The translations under genes were made by a program, and so were the position numbers. Shown in pieces: positions 6,819 through 12,911 of a stretch of 15,326 nt of DNA (position 1 is the first letter of the stretch; each line of letters opens with the position of its first letter). The notes under the pieces are model-generated. The model was not told the origin of the DNA and made no database searches. It saw nothing but the letters and a program-made list of their open reading frames with translations. This DNA is from JANMEX01 sp041751995 (GTDB lineage: Bacteria > Pseudomonadota > Alphaproteobacteria > Rhizobiales > Rhizobiaceae): NCBI GenBank assembly GCA_041751995.1, contig JBGSHY010000074.1:1-15326 (forward strand), given 5' to 3'.

Positions 6819-7143
6819 TTGAAGACGCCAGCCATTCTGCATCATCACTTTGAAAGGTGTAAAGAAATGACGGACCTGAATCCGAAGCCAAACCGAGCAC
6901 AACATCCCCAGTATCAGTCCGAACCAACTCACACTTCGGATTGCGCACAGTCATCAACGCCGGCCGCACAAACACCGCAGCTTTCTCCGGAGGTAGCGGC
7001 AATTCTTGAAGCGCAGAGAGCAGGGCAGCTGCCAAGCTGTGTATTTCTGCCCGATCCATATGAAAGGACACTAGACCCGTTTCGGATTGAATTTTCAGGG
7101 TAACTTGGCCGTTTTCAACAATGAAGCTCAGATTGCCCTTCAT
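6778..7143 (-). CDS. Unknown protein in the repressor operon
   Basis: This 121-residue protein has no family I recognise. The first half (MKGNLSFIVENGQVTLKIQS) looks like beta strands followed by an amphipathic helix (EIHSLAAALLSALQEL). The C-terminal half (LYTFQSDDAEWLASSINQLL) ends in another helix. The start is strongly supported by GAGGAA 6 nt upstream and a 4-bp ATGA overlap with the stop of the Xre gene. The two genes are therefore one leftward operon, probably expressed in the integrated state. A role in immunity, repressor modulation or superinfection control is possible from position alone. A rightward frame over the same DNA is rejected. Confidence 0.65.
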   Translation of the reverse strand: MKGNLSFIVENGQVTLKIQSETGLVSFHMDRAEIHSLAAALLSALQELPLPPEKAAVFVRPALMTVRNPKCELVRTDTGDVVLGLASDSGPSFLYTFQSDDAEWLASSINQLLDGQPPRSS

Positions 7144-7391
7144 TTCTGTTTCCTCAAACGGACGCCGGGGCCATCACCGTTTTCTGAAACGAATATCACT
7201 CCGGCTTTCGAGAGTGCCTTTTCAATCATATCTTTGGCGGCATCTGAAATCGGTCGACGGTCTTTTTCGAAATCGACAATTGTTGACAACCCCAATCCAG
7301 CCTCCTCAGCTAGCTTAGGCTGCGTCCACTCGATCATTGCTCGCCCAGCGCGGCATTGACTTGCCATCAACATTTTATGTTGACTATCCAT
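7140..7391 (-). CDS. Xre-family HTH repressor of the element
   Basis: This 83-residue DNA-binding protein is probably the CI-like switch of the element. The helix-turn-helix is at about residues 23-45 (QPKLAEEAGLGLSTIVDFEK), and the C-terminal ENGDGPGVRLRK motif is common in short alphaproteobacterial Xre regulators of phage and island origin. It lacks a peptidase domain, so induction cannot depend on RecA-stimulated self-cleavage; an antirepressor from a helper is a reasonable guess. It is divergent from the rightward early operon. Two palindromic sites lie between and over the starts. In-frame ATGs at 7373 and 7367 are alternatives to 7391, and one palindrome overlaps them. Confidence 0.85.
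   Translation of the reverse strand: MDSQHKMLMASQCRAGRAMIEWTQPKLAEEAGLGLSTIVDFEKDRRPISDAAKDMIEKALSKAGVIFVSENGDGPGVRLRKQK
7367..7383. promoter_or_regulatory. Operator O1 of the divergent switch
   Basis: TCAACAT, TTT, ATGTTGA forms a perfect palindrome with 7-bp arms. It overlaps the first codons of the repressor gene and the -35 box of the rightward promoter. A related site lies 36 bp away, so cooperative repressor binding is likely. Confidence 0.65.
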
Positions 7392-7408
7392 TGCTTCTCA
7401 CATAAACA
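7380..7408 (+). promoter_or_regulatory. Rightward early promoter
   Basis: TTGACT (7380-7385) and TAAACA (7403-7408) are spaced by 17 bp, upstream of a gene with TTGGAG at 7432-7437. The -35 box overlaps operator O1 and the -10 box overlaps O2, so a bound repressor would block it. The -10 match is modest. Confidence 0.5.
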
Positions 7409-7419
7409 GAAAATGTTGA
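7403..7419. promoter_or_regulatory. Operator O2 of the divergent switch
   Basis: TAAACAG, AAA, ATGTTGA is the O1 pattern with two changes in one arm. Its conserved half is TCAACAT on the minus strand. It lies in the gap between the divergent repressor and early operons. Confidence 0.55.
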
Positions 7420-7443
7420 TAACAACTCTCTTTGGAGAACGCA

Positions 7444-7749
7444 ATGCCCAGATACTCGAGTCAGGCGGCCGTCGAAGGCACGTCGGAAACAGATCCACTC
7501 ATCCTGCAAAACGATATCGAGCACAATCTTTACCGGCTGCAGAAGTTTCTATTGGTTCTCAACACCCTGACAAACGAAGTTTTCTTCCATGCCGGACGCG
7601 AACACAGCGACAAAGCCGACCATCCGGACGTGACGCGGGAAGAATTCCATTTGACCGGATTTCTTGTTGACGAGCTAATGACATGTGCGGAGACCTTGGC
7701 GGCAGATGTGCACCGGGCGAATGGCCCAACAAGCACGGGCGCGCAATGA
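7444..7749 (+). CDS. First early gene, unknown protein
   Basis: This 101-residue protein begins MPRYSSQAAVEGTSETDPLI. ATG at 7444 is chosen because TTGGAG lies 6 nt upstream; a TTG at 7432 would use the Shine-Dalgarno itself as a start. Two long helices are likely (LQNDIEHNLYRLQKFLLVLN and LVDELMTCAETLAADVHRA). No family is recognised. As the first gene under the repressor-controlled promoter it is a candidate early effector, for example an excision or helper-interference factor, but nothing in the sequence proves this. Its stop overlaps the next start (ATGA). Confidence 0.7.
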   Translation: MPRYSSQAAVEGTSETDPLILQNDIEHNLYRLQKFLLVLNTLTNEVFFHAGREHSDKADHPDVTREEFHLTGFLVDELMTCAETLAADVHRANGPTSTGAQ

Positions 7750-8018
7750 TGTCCGCGCACATCAGAATGAAAAAGCCACGGAAAGACTGGTCAACACGCA
7801 AGTTGCCGCCGGTCACGATCGAAGAGATCGATCGGCATCTCGATTTTGTCGCCAATCTGATGGCGCGATCCAGTCGCGAAGATGCCGATCTTTGTCTGCC
7901 CATCTATCGCCGGCTCTTGCGTGAACGCAACACCAGGCGCGATGCCGACACGCTCATTGCGGATGCCTTGGCCCGCGCAGCTGCGCATAAGCCGGATCAA
8001 TCTTTAAGGCCTCACTAG
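7746..8018 (+). CDS. Second early gene, small basic unknown protein
   Basis: This 90-residue protein starts at ATG 7746, overlapping the previous stop codon by an ATGA junction, so it is translationally coupled. The frame is open further upstream but that part is a shadow of the previous gene. The N-terminus is basic (MKKPRKDWSTRKLPP). The rest is mainly helical with many charged residues (VTIEEIDRHLDFVANLMA, YRRLLRERNTRRDADTLI). No family is recognised; the basic character allows nucleic acid binding. Confidence 0.65.
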   Translation: MMSAHIRMKKPRKDWSTRKLPPVTIEEIDRHLDFVANLMARSSREDADLCLPIYRRLLRERNTRRDADTLIADALARAAAHKPDQSLRPH

Positions 8019-8092
8019 CTCATTTGCGGGCGAAACGAAGGGCGATTGGGGCCGCGAGATTGATGGGTGTTTTCAGGCGTGAATATGGGTAA

Positions 8093-8202
8093 TTGACCCT
8101 CGTCAACATTAATGTAATAAAAAATGCATTCTATATCGTATCTGAAAAATTCATAAAAACGTTTGACAATCTAACGTTTTGGTGAAAAATGGCGGAAACG
8201 TT
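8093..8202 (+). promoter_or_regulatory. A/T-rich control region of the MerR-like gene
   Basis: This region holds two possible promoters. TTGACC (8093-8098) faces TAATAA (8115-8120) with a 16-bp spacer that contains an O1-like site, TCAACAT TA ATGTAAT (8103-8118). TTGACA (8163-8168) faces AAAAAT (8185-8190), also 16 bp. AACGTT occurs three times at 8158, 8173 and 8197; the first is embedded in the palindrome AAACGTTT. The AACGTT set may be the binding site of the MerR-like protein, while the upstream site suggests control by the Xre repressor. Confidence 0.45.
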
Positions 8203-8217
8203 CAAAAGGTCAAACCG

Positions 8218-8754
8218 ATGCTTCTTTATGAAAAATACCCCGAGTTGATGTTGAAACACGATTTCACATCCGCAGATGTCAGCAACATCGCAAAAGTCTC
8301 GCCGGAAAAACAGCGGCAGTATCGCCATCAGGGGTTCACCCCATTTCTCGAAAGCAAGGATGATTCAAAACATCCCCGCTACAACTGGGAAGAGGTTTCG
8401 CTTTGGGCATTGATGGCCGAGTGCAACAGCTACGGTTTTGACTTGCCAAGCGCAGGCTATTTCGCCGCCGCCTTTTCTGACCTGTCAAACCTTCCTTATC
8501 CCGAAGACCGTTCCGGTGGCGGCAAGCGGCAACACTTGATCCACGATCATCGGATTGATGGAGAAATCCGCAAGACGCCCCTTTACGTCCTTTGCTTCCC
8601 GACGGTCGGCAAGCCGGAAACTTTTCTCCAAGTGTCAATGACAGGAAAATTGGAAGCATTTGACGGCAATTGGCTATTCGCGGGGCGCTTCGGTTTCTGG
8701 ATCAACTATTCTGATTTTCAGCGCCGGCTGTTGCTTCGGTATGAAGGTCAATAG
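8218..8754 (+). CDS. MerR-like winged-helix regulator
   Basis: This 178-residue protein has a MerR-type DNA-binding N-terminus at about residues 14-75. The recognition region FTSADVSNIAKVSPEKQRQY is followed by a wing (HPRYNWEEVSLWALMAE) and a dimer-side helix. The C-terminal part is rich in aromatic residues and lacks metal-binding cysteine motifs, so the signal it senses is unknown. ATG at 8218 is chosen over a TTG at 8179 because AAAGG lies about 9 nt upstream and homology-like sequence starts there. Repeated AACGTT sites upstream suggest autoregulation. It heads the operon leading into the capsid gene, so it may act as a late activator or excisionase-like factor. Confidence 0.7.
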   Translation: MLLYEKYPELMLKHDFTSADVSNIAKVSPEKQRQYRHQGFTPFLESKDDSKHPRYNWEEVSLWALMAECNSYGFDLPSAGYFAAAFSDLSNLPYPEDRSGGGKRQHLIHDHRIDGEIRKTPLYVLCFPTVGKPETFLQVSMTGKLEAFDGNWLFAGRFGFWINYSDFQRRLLLRYEGQ

Positions 8755-8762
8755 GCGACATC

Positions 8763-9035
8763 GTGGACGCGCTCGCTGACGCACTTCAACGGATCGCATC
8801 ACCGGATTTTCCAAACCGGCTTTCGCGCCTTAGGGCGGCGATCAAGAAGTCGGGCGGATGCGGAGTTGGCGAAGTCAGGGCGGCAAAAATCCTTGATTTG
8901 CCGCTGCCAATCTTTCGGCTGATCGCCGCTTACCGACGGGCAGAACTGATCGAACAGAAAGCAGATCAGGCCGCAAATGGCGTGATGATTGTCAAACCTG
9001 AGCAATTCAAATTACTGATGAGGGCATTAGCATGA
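8763..9035 (+). CDS. Unknown protein of the capsid operon
   Basis: This 90-residue protein probably starts at GTG 8763, with AGGCG about 5 nt upstream and 8 nt after the MerR-like gene. It is mostly helical. A region VGEVRAAKILDLPLPIFRLI followed by AAYRRAELIEQ resembles a small HTH, but no family is recognised. The stop overlaps the next start (ATGA), so it belongs to a coupled run of three genes ending in the capsid fusion. Head-related or DNA-binding roles are both open. Confidence 0.6.
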   Translation: MDALADALQRIASPDFPNRLSRLRAAIKKSGGCGVGEVRAAKILDLPLPIFRLIAAYRRAELIEQKADQAANGVMIVKPEQFKLLMRALA

Positions 9036-9397
9036 AGATCAATGTTGAGAATTCCAACACCACGACTTTTCCGGCAGCTGTTGCCGTGGCGAGAAACCGC
9101 AAAGCCGCCCTTGCGGTCATACTGCCGAAAATTCAACACCTATTTGCGAGGGCATTAGTTGACGGCATCAAGCTCGCGTCCTTCGACGGTCCAGAATGTC
9201 GCATAATCTTTCACGCGAACCTGCAAATCATGTTCGCCCAATACCCTGACAGCGTCTATTTCCGGGTTGAACCCAGATACGGCTATCGGTCTGTTCTGAT
9301 GACCGCTCACGCAACGCCAGATTTCAAAGACGCTCACATCATGTCCTGGAATAATAGGGGCTGGGAATCTGAATTGTTTTCCGGAGGGTTTCATTGA
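9032..9397 (+). CDS. Unknown protein coupled to the capsid gene
   Basis: This 121-residue protein overlaps the preceding gene by 4 bp (ATGA) and the capsid fusion by 4 bp (TTGA). It starts MKINVENSNTTTFPAAVAVA. A helix (ALAVILPKIQHLFARALVDG) is followed by beta-rich sequence (CRIIFHANLQIMF, VYFRVEPRYGYRS). No family is recognised. Coupling suggests fixed ratios with the capsid protein, so an assembly or size-determining cofactor is one possibility, unproven. Confidence 0.6.
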   Translation: MKINVENSNTTTFPAAVAVARNRKAALAVILPKIQHLFARALVDGIKLASFDGPECRIIFHANLQIMFAQYPDSVYFRVEPRYGYRSVLMTAHATPDFKDAHIMSWNNRGWESELFSGGFH

Positions 9398-11304
9398 CCC
9401 ACTCACTTCGCAAGGCGGCGGCCGATCAACGGGCGGTTGAGGTTCGGTTTCGACCAAAATCCATCGATCTGGAAAACAGGACGATTGAAGCGATCGCCGC
9501 GACCGAGACGCCGGTTCGCATTTATGACGGCGTGTATGAAGTGCTGCGAATTACGCCAGCATCGGTCAACACGACCCACATAATCGGCATGCCAGTTTTG
9601 GACAGCCATCTCCGGCAATCGATCGAGAACGTCTTGGGGCGCGTCGAGGAATACCGGATAGAACCCGGAAAGTTGATTTTCACGATCCGGTTTGATGACA
9701 GCCCGAAAGCCGAAGCGGCCTTCGCAAAGGTTCGAAACGGCATGATCAGCAAGGTTTCGATCGGTTACCAGATCGAAGAGTTTGAAGAGACCAGAGCTAG
9801 AGATGGGACACTAGTGCAGACGGCAACCTATTGGACGGCGCGTGAAGTTTCACTGGTCAGCATTCCCGCTGATCGGAACGCCAAAATCAGAGGATTATCC
9901 AAAATGAAAAACCCCTTGAAACGAAAAACCGCTGTTGAGGCAGAAGGCCTTGACGATGATTTGAACCTGCATGATCGCGACAGCGATGGCGACAATCAGG
10001 AACAGCGCCGCCGGTCAGGTCCGACAGTCATCAGCCGGCAGGTTGACCGCGCCATCGAGCGTGTTCGCCAGATGACAATCGACGCCGGAGTCGCGCCCGC
10101 TGATGTTGATGAACAATTCGAAGATGTGACTTCGGTGGAAGAAGCCAGGAAACGCAGCCTTGATATGCTGGCCGCCCGAAGCCGCGCTACAGTGACCAGT
10201 CCGTCACGGGAAAACTCTCGCGCCCGCGAAACGGAACGGCTTAACAGCCACGCGGTTGACGCCTTGGCAGTTCGCCTTGGGTCACACACTTCCAATGTCA
10301 AAGACAATCCTTTGATCGGCCGTTCGCTGGCCGGAATCTTCCGGGGTGTCATGGAAATGGATGGCATCTCGACCCGCAACATGGACGACATTCATGTCAT
10401 AGATGGCGCGCTTTCCGGCCGGGCGATGCACACGACAACGGACTTCCCGGCGCTTTTCATTGATGCCGGCCAGCGTGTCCTGATGGAATATTACGAGACC
10501 ACAGCTTCACCGCTGTTTGCGCTTTCCCGCAAGCGGAACGCCAGAGATTTCCGCCCGGTGGCGATGATCAAACCGGGCGGCTTTCCCCGCCACAAGAAGG
10601 TGACCGAGGCTGGTGAAATCCAGTTCGGAACTTATGAAATCGAAAGCGAAGCCTTTTGGATTATGTCATTCGCTATCGCAATCAACGTTTCCCGCCAGTC
10701 GATGGTGAATGACGATCTTGGCGTCTTCTCGGATTTGCTTCGGGAATCGGGGAACTCTGCAGTCAATGACGTAGGGGATCTGTTTTACAGTCTGATCTCC
10801 GAAAACGGCTTCGGCGGGCGAAAGTCGTCAGACGGAAAGAACTTTTTTCACGCCGATCACGGCAATCTTGCCGGGGCTGGGGCCACGCTTGCTGTTCCCT
10901 CGCTGTCGGCGGCCCGCCAGGCAATGCGAACCCAGAAAGGCGTTGACGGCAAGACCAATGCTGGCGCCGCACCTTCGGTTCTGCTTGTCGGTCCTGCCCT
11001 TGAAACGACAGCCGAACAGCTGGTCGCAACTTTGAACGCTGCGGCGGTCAGTGATGTGAACCCGTTTGCCGGCAAACTCAGTGTCCATGTGGAAAACCGC
11101 TATGCGGGGAACGGATGGTGGTTGTTTGCCGATCCGAAAACCCGCCCGGCCTTTGTCCATGGCTATCTGGAAGGTGAGCCCGAAGGGCCGCGCCTTCGCA
11201 CGGATCAGCCGTTCGGCCGTCAGGGCATGTCATTCTCTTCCGAGTTTGATTTCGGATGCGGCGTGAATGACCATCGCGCGGCTTACTTCAACCCCGGCGC
11301 ATAA
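9394..11304 (+). CDS. Prohead protease/major capsid protein fusion
   Basis: This 636-residue protein has the HK97-type prohead protease first (residues about 15-165) and the HK97-fold major capsid protein last (about 300-636). Candidate catalytic residues are H72 in PVLDSHLR and S122 in KVSIGYQI. The middle (about 170-290) is charged and helical and may act as the built-in scaffold (delta-like domain), released by the protease. This fusion is a known phage architecture. The start is TTG at 9394: GGAGG lies 6 nt upstream, no usable ATG is near, and it overlaps the previous stop. No terminase, portal or head-completion gene is nearby, which is unusual for a capsid gene. A helper must supply these if particles form. 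Confidence 0.85.
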   Translation: MTHSLRKAAADQRAVEVRFRPKSIDLENRTIEAIAATETPVRIYDGVYEVLRITPASVNTTHIIGMPVLDSHLRQSIENVLGRVEEYRIEPGKLIFTIRFDDSPKAEAAFAKVRNGMISKVSIGYQIEEFEETRARDGTLVQTATYWTAREVSLVSIPADRNAKIRGLSKMKNPLKRKTAVEAEGLDDDLNLHDRDSDGDNQEQRRRSGPTVISRQVDRAIERVRQMTIDAGVAPADVDEQFEDVTSVEEARKRSLDMLAARSRATVTSPSRENSRARETERLNSHAVDALAVRLGSHTSNVKDNPLIGRSLAGIFRGVMEMDGISTRNMDDIHVIDGALSGRAMHTTTDFPALFIDAGQRVLMEYYETTASPLFALSRKRNARDFRPVAMIKPGGFPRHKKVTEAGEIQFGTYEIESEAFWIMSFAIAINVSRQSMVNDDLGVFSDLLRESGNSAVNDVGDLFYSLISENGFGGRKSSDGKNFFHADHGNLAGAGATLAVPSLSAARQAMRTQKGVDGKTNAGAAPSVLLVGPALETTAEQLVATLNAAAVSDVNPFAGKLSVHVENRYAGNGWWLFADPKTRPAFVHGYLEGEPEGPRLRTDQPFGRQGMSFSSEFDFGCGVNDHRAAYFNPGA

Positions 11305-11562
11305 TTTCGTGTCCGCCGGGCACAGGGATGGCTTCCGGCTCAGCCATAAGTTCCGATCCTGCCCAGATCGGAGCAAGCCGGAAATTTCAGATTGCGGGGG
11401 GCTCATTTGAGGCTGATGCGACCAGGCCGAGAACGGAAGCCATCCTCCCTTTCCCCCGCACGGGTTCATCCCCCGAAAAGCTAGTAGGGTCAAGGATGGC
11501 AAGGTCGAAACAGGTGGGGTTCCTGGCATGCAGGAATCCCACCACATTCGGGAACAGGAACA
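11305..11562 (+). other. Structured intergenic region after the capsid gene
   Basis: The 258 bp hold no convincing gene but several strong inverted repeats. GGATGGCTTCCG (11326-11337) pairs perfectly with CGGAAGCCATCC (11434-11445) over a 96-nt interval. Within it TCCGATC (11352-11358) pairs with GATCGGA (11366-11372). Near the end is a 13-bp stem with one wobble (11513-11525 with 11531-11543, loop GCATG). None is followed by a T run, so they are not classical terminators. A non-coding RNA, a leader controlling the next genes, or a packaging site are possible. Confidence 0.5.
11513..11543 (+). promoter_or_regulatory. Strong hairpin just upstream of the small pre-integrase gene
   Basis: GGTGGGGTTCCTG and CAGGAATCCCACC form a 13-bp stem with one G-U pair and a 5-nt loop. 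The stem ends 19 nt before the ATG at 11563. It could limit read-through or translation into the integrase genes from the late capsid transcript. Confidence 0.45.
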
Positions 11563-11763
11563 ATGAGCGCGACGAATGCCAACTTCAAAATTGCCGACGT
11601 ATCCCGCGCTATCAAAGGCGCGGTCAAAGGCGGCATGATAGTTGGCCGCGCCGAGATTGACCCGGCGACCGGCAAGATCGCGGTGTATGCTGCGGACGCC
11701 GCACCGGAACCTTCAAACGCCTATGACGGATGGAAGCAGAAGAAAAATGCGCGTTCGACTTAA
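11563..11763 (+). CDS. Small conserved-type protein preceding the integrase
   Basis: This 66-residue protein begins MSATNANFKIADVSRAIKGA. AGGAA lies about 4 nt upstream of ATG. Small proteins of this shape (ADVSRAIKGAVKGG, then a short beta hairpin ending in a Ser/Asn/Trp motif such as PSNAYDGW) commonly precede tyrosine integrases in alphaproteobacterial elements. I know this from general experience of such loci and cannot name a family. It overlaps the integrase start by 17 nt, so the two are co-translated. A directionality factor is plausible by position but not shown. Confidence 0.6.
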   Translation: MSATNANFKIADVSRAIKGAVKGGMIVGRAEIDPATGKIAVYAADAAPEPSNAYDGWKQKKNARST

Positions 11764-12790
11764 AGGTGTGAACTCGGTCAGGAAGAAGTTGGCCGACGGA
11801 ACAATAAAAATTTACTGGTATGCATGGAAAGGCGGCCCCGCCTTGAAAGGCGAATTTGGCTCTGCCGAGTTCATCGCCAGCTTTCACGATGCGATCAGTC
11901 AGAAGATAGCGGCGCCTTCGGGGACGCTGTTTTCGCTGTTGCAAGGCTATCAGGCCAGCGGGGATTTCAGGGACCGTGCCGAGCGAACCCGGAGAGATTA
12001 CATCCGCCTTATAAAAATCATCGAAAAGGAATTTGGCGATTTCCCGATTGCTGCATTGTCAGACCGGCGCACCCGAGGAGAAATTCTCGAATGGCGTGAC
12101 AAGGTTGCGCTGCGCTCAAAGCGTCAGGCGGACTACGGATACACGGTTCTTGCACTTGTCCTGTCCTGGGCAAAGGGGCGGGGCCTTATCGACGTCAACC
12201 CATGCGAACGCGGCGGGCGTCTCTACAGGGAAACACGGGCGGAAAACGTTTGGACTGCCGATGATGAGGCTGCCTTCCTTGCAGCTGCGCCGCCGCACCT
12301 TCACCTGCCGCTGATGATTGCGTTATGGACCGGTCAAAGACAGGGAGATTTGTTGCGCCTGCCGTGGTCGGCTTATGACGGGGCAAGGATACGACTGAAA
12401 CAATCCAAGACCGGTTGCCGGGTCTCGATCAAAGTTGGCGCGCCATTGAAGGCGATGCTTGACCAGACCAAGCGGCGTTCGCCGATCATTCTTGTCAATC
12501 AGGAAGGCAAACCTTGGACCGCAGACGGGTTTCGATCCTCGTGGCGCAAGGCCTGTGTGGCATGCGGCATTACTGGCGTCACATTCAACGACTTGCGGGG
12601 AACTGCAGTCACGCGCCTTGCCTTGGCCGAATGCACAGAGGCCGAAATCGCGACAATCACCGGACATAGCCTAAACGATGTCCGCTCAATCTTGGATGCA
12701 CATTACCTTGCCCGTGATCCGGCGCTTGGTGATTCTGCGATCAAAAAGCTCGAAACGCGAACAAAAAATGCCAACCGAACACCCAACTGA
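11747..12790 (+). CDS. Tyrosine integrase of the tRNA-Gln element
   Basis: This 347-residue recombinase would integrate and excise the element at tRNA-Gln. The preferred start is ATG 11747 (MRVRLKGVNSVRKKLADGTI), preceded by AGAAGA and overlapping the previous gene; ATG 11723 is an alternative. The N-terminal segment is arm-binding, then the core-binding domain (about 75-165) and the catalytic domain. Visible catalytic residues are Arg in WTGQRQGD, Lys in LKQSKTG, Arg in NDLRGTA, His in TGHS and the nucleophile Tyr in DAHYLARD. The first His of the HxxR box is Asn here, a tolerated variation in some integrases. The gene ends 47 nt before the right att site, the usual arrangement. Confidence 0.92.
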   Translation: MRVRLKGVNSVRKKLADGTIKIYWYAWKGGPALKGEFGSAEFIASFHDAISQKIAAPSGTLFSLLQGYQASGDFRDRAERTRRDYIRLIKIIEKEFGDFPIAALSDRRTRGEILEWRDKVALRSKRQADYGYTVLALVLSWAKGRGLIDVNPCERGGRLYRETRAENVWTADDEAAFLAAAPPHLHLPLMIALWTGQRQGDLLRLPWSAYDGARIRLKQSKTGCRVSIKVGAPLKAMLDQTKRRSPIILVNQEGKPWTADGFRSSWRKACVACGITGVTFNDLRGTAVTRLALAECTEAEIATITGHSLNDVRSILDAHYLARDPALGDSAIKKLETRTKNANRTPN

Positions 12791-12804
12791 CATGAAATGT
12801 TCGG
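12775..12804 (+). other. Inverted repeat spanning the integrase stop codon
   Basis: CCGAACA (12775-12781) and TGTTCGG (12798-12804) are perfect 7-bp arms around 16 nt containing the stop codon. There is no T run, so termination would be weak. It may belong to the attachment site architecture. Confidence 0.35.
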
Positions 12805-12815
12805 GTCCAACAAAG

Positions 12816-12824
12816 GGAAAAATG
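12816..12824 (+). promoter_or_regulatory. Candidate integrase arm site near the right att
   Basis: GGAAAAATG lies 13 nt from the right att repeat and matches both arms of the palindrome at 1787-1812 near the left att repeat. Three copies of a 9-mer around the joined attachment site suggest arm-type Int binding. Confidence 0.4.
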
Positions 12825-12837
12825 TAATAATATCAAG

Positions 12838-12884
12838 TGGCTGGGGAACCTGGATTCGAACCAAGACTAGCGGAGTCAGAGTCC
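12838..12884. repeat. Right attachment site, within tRNA-Gln
   Basis: This is identical over 47 bp to 1715-1761. It spans tRNA-Gln nucleotides 28 to 74, so the crossover could be anywhere from the anticodon arm to the CCA end. The intact tRNA is rebuilt here. Confidence 0.95.
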
Positions 12885-12911
12885 GCTGTTCTACCATTAA
12901 ACTATTCCCCA
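12838..12911 (-). tRNA. tRNA-Gln (anticodon CTG)
   Basis: The 74-nt leftward gene has acceptor stem TGGGGAA/TTCCCCA, an encoded CCA at its 3' end, anticodon stem-loop GCGGACTCTGACTCCGC (anticodon CTG) and a TTCGAAT T-loop. Its 3' part is the element's right att site, so integration preserves a functional tRNA. I do not see a clear -35/-10 pair upstream (right) of 12911. Confidence 0.97.

Larger units (their letters stand above)
1715..12884. mobile_element. Integrated phage satellite-like element at tRNA-Gln, about 11.1 kb
   Basis: The element is bounded by identical 47-bp repeats derived from tRNA-Gln and has its integrase beside the right copy. It encodes an SF3 replication protein next to a repeat field, a tail chaperone with a probable frameshift, GpZ-like and tape measure proteins, a divergent Xre repressor switch, a MerR-like regulator, a protease/major capsid fusion, and several unknown small proteins. 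No terminase, portal, tail tube or sheath, baseplate, fibre or lysis gene is seen. The size matches known satellites such as P4 and the PICIs. The main alternative is a prophage reduced by deletion, but the junctions are tight and overlapping and no gene is visibly broken. Confidence 0.85.

Noticed and set aside
6867..7103. Rightward 78-codon frame (MTDLNPKPNRAQ) with an AAAGG upstream
   Set aside because: It lies fully opposite the leftward 121-residue gene, which has a better Shine-Dalgarno, ATGA coupling to the repressor and more protein-like composition. The rightward product is mostly low-complexity.
7444..9397. An anti-phage defence system among the unknown early genes
   Set aside because: No nuclease, kinase, TIR, toxin or membrane-effector motif is visible in these proteins; position alone does not support it.
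11328..11660. Rightward 110-codon frame in the structured intergenic region
   Set aside because: It has no properly spaced Shine-Dalgarno, overlaps the better supported 66-residue gene and has no protein-like features.
1715..12884. Complete inducible prophage
   Set aside because: Terminase, portal, tail tube and lysis genes are not seen, so it cannot form particles alone.
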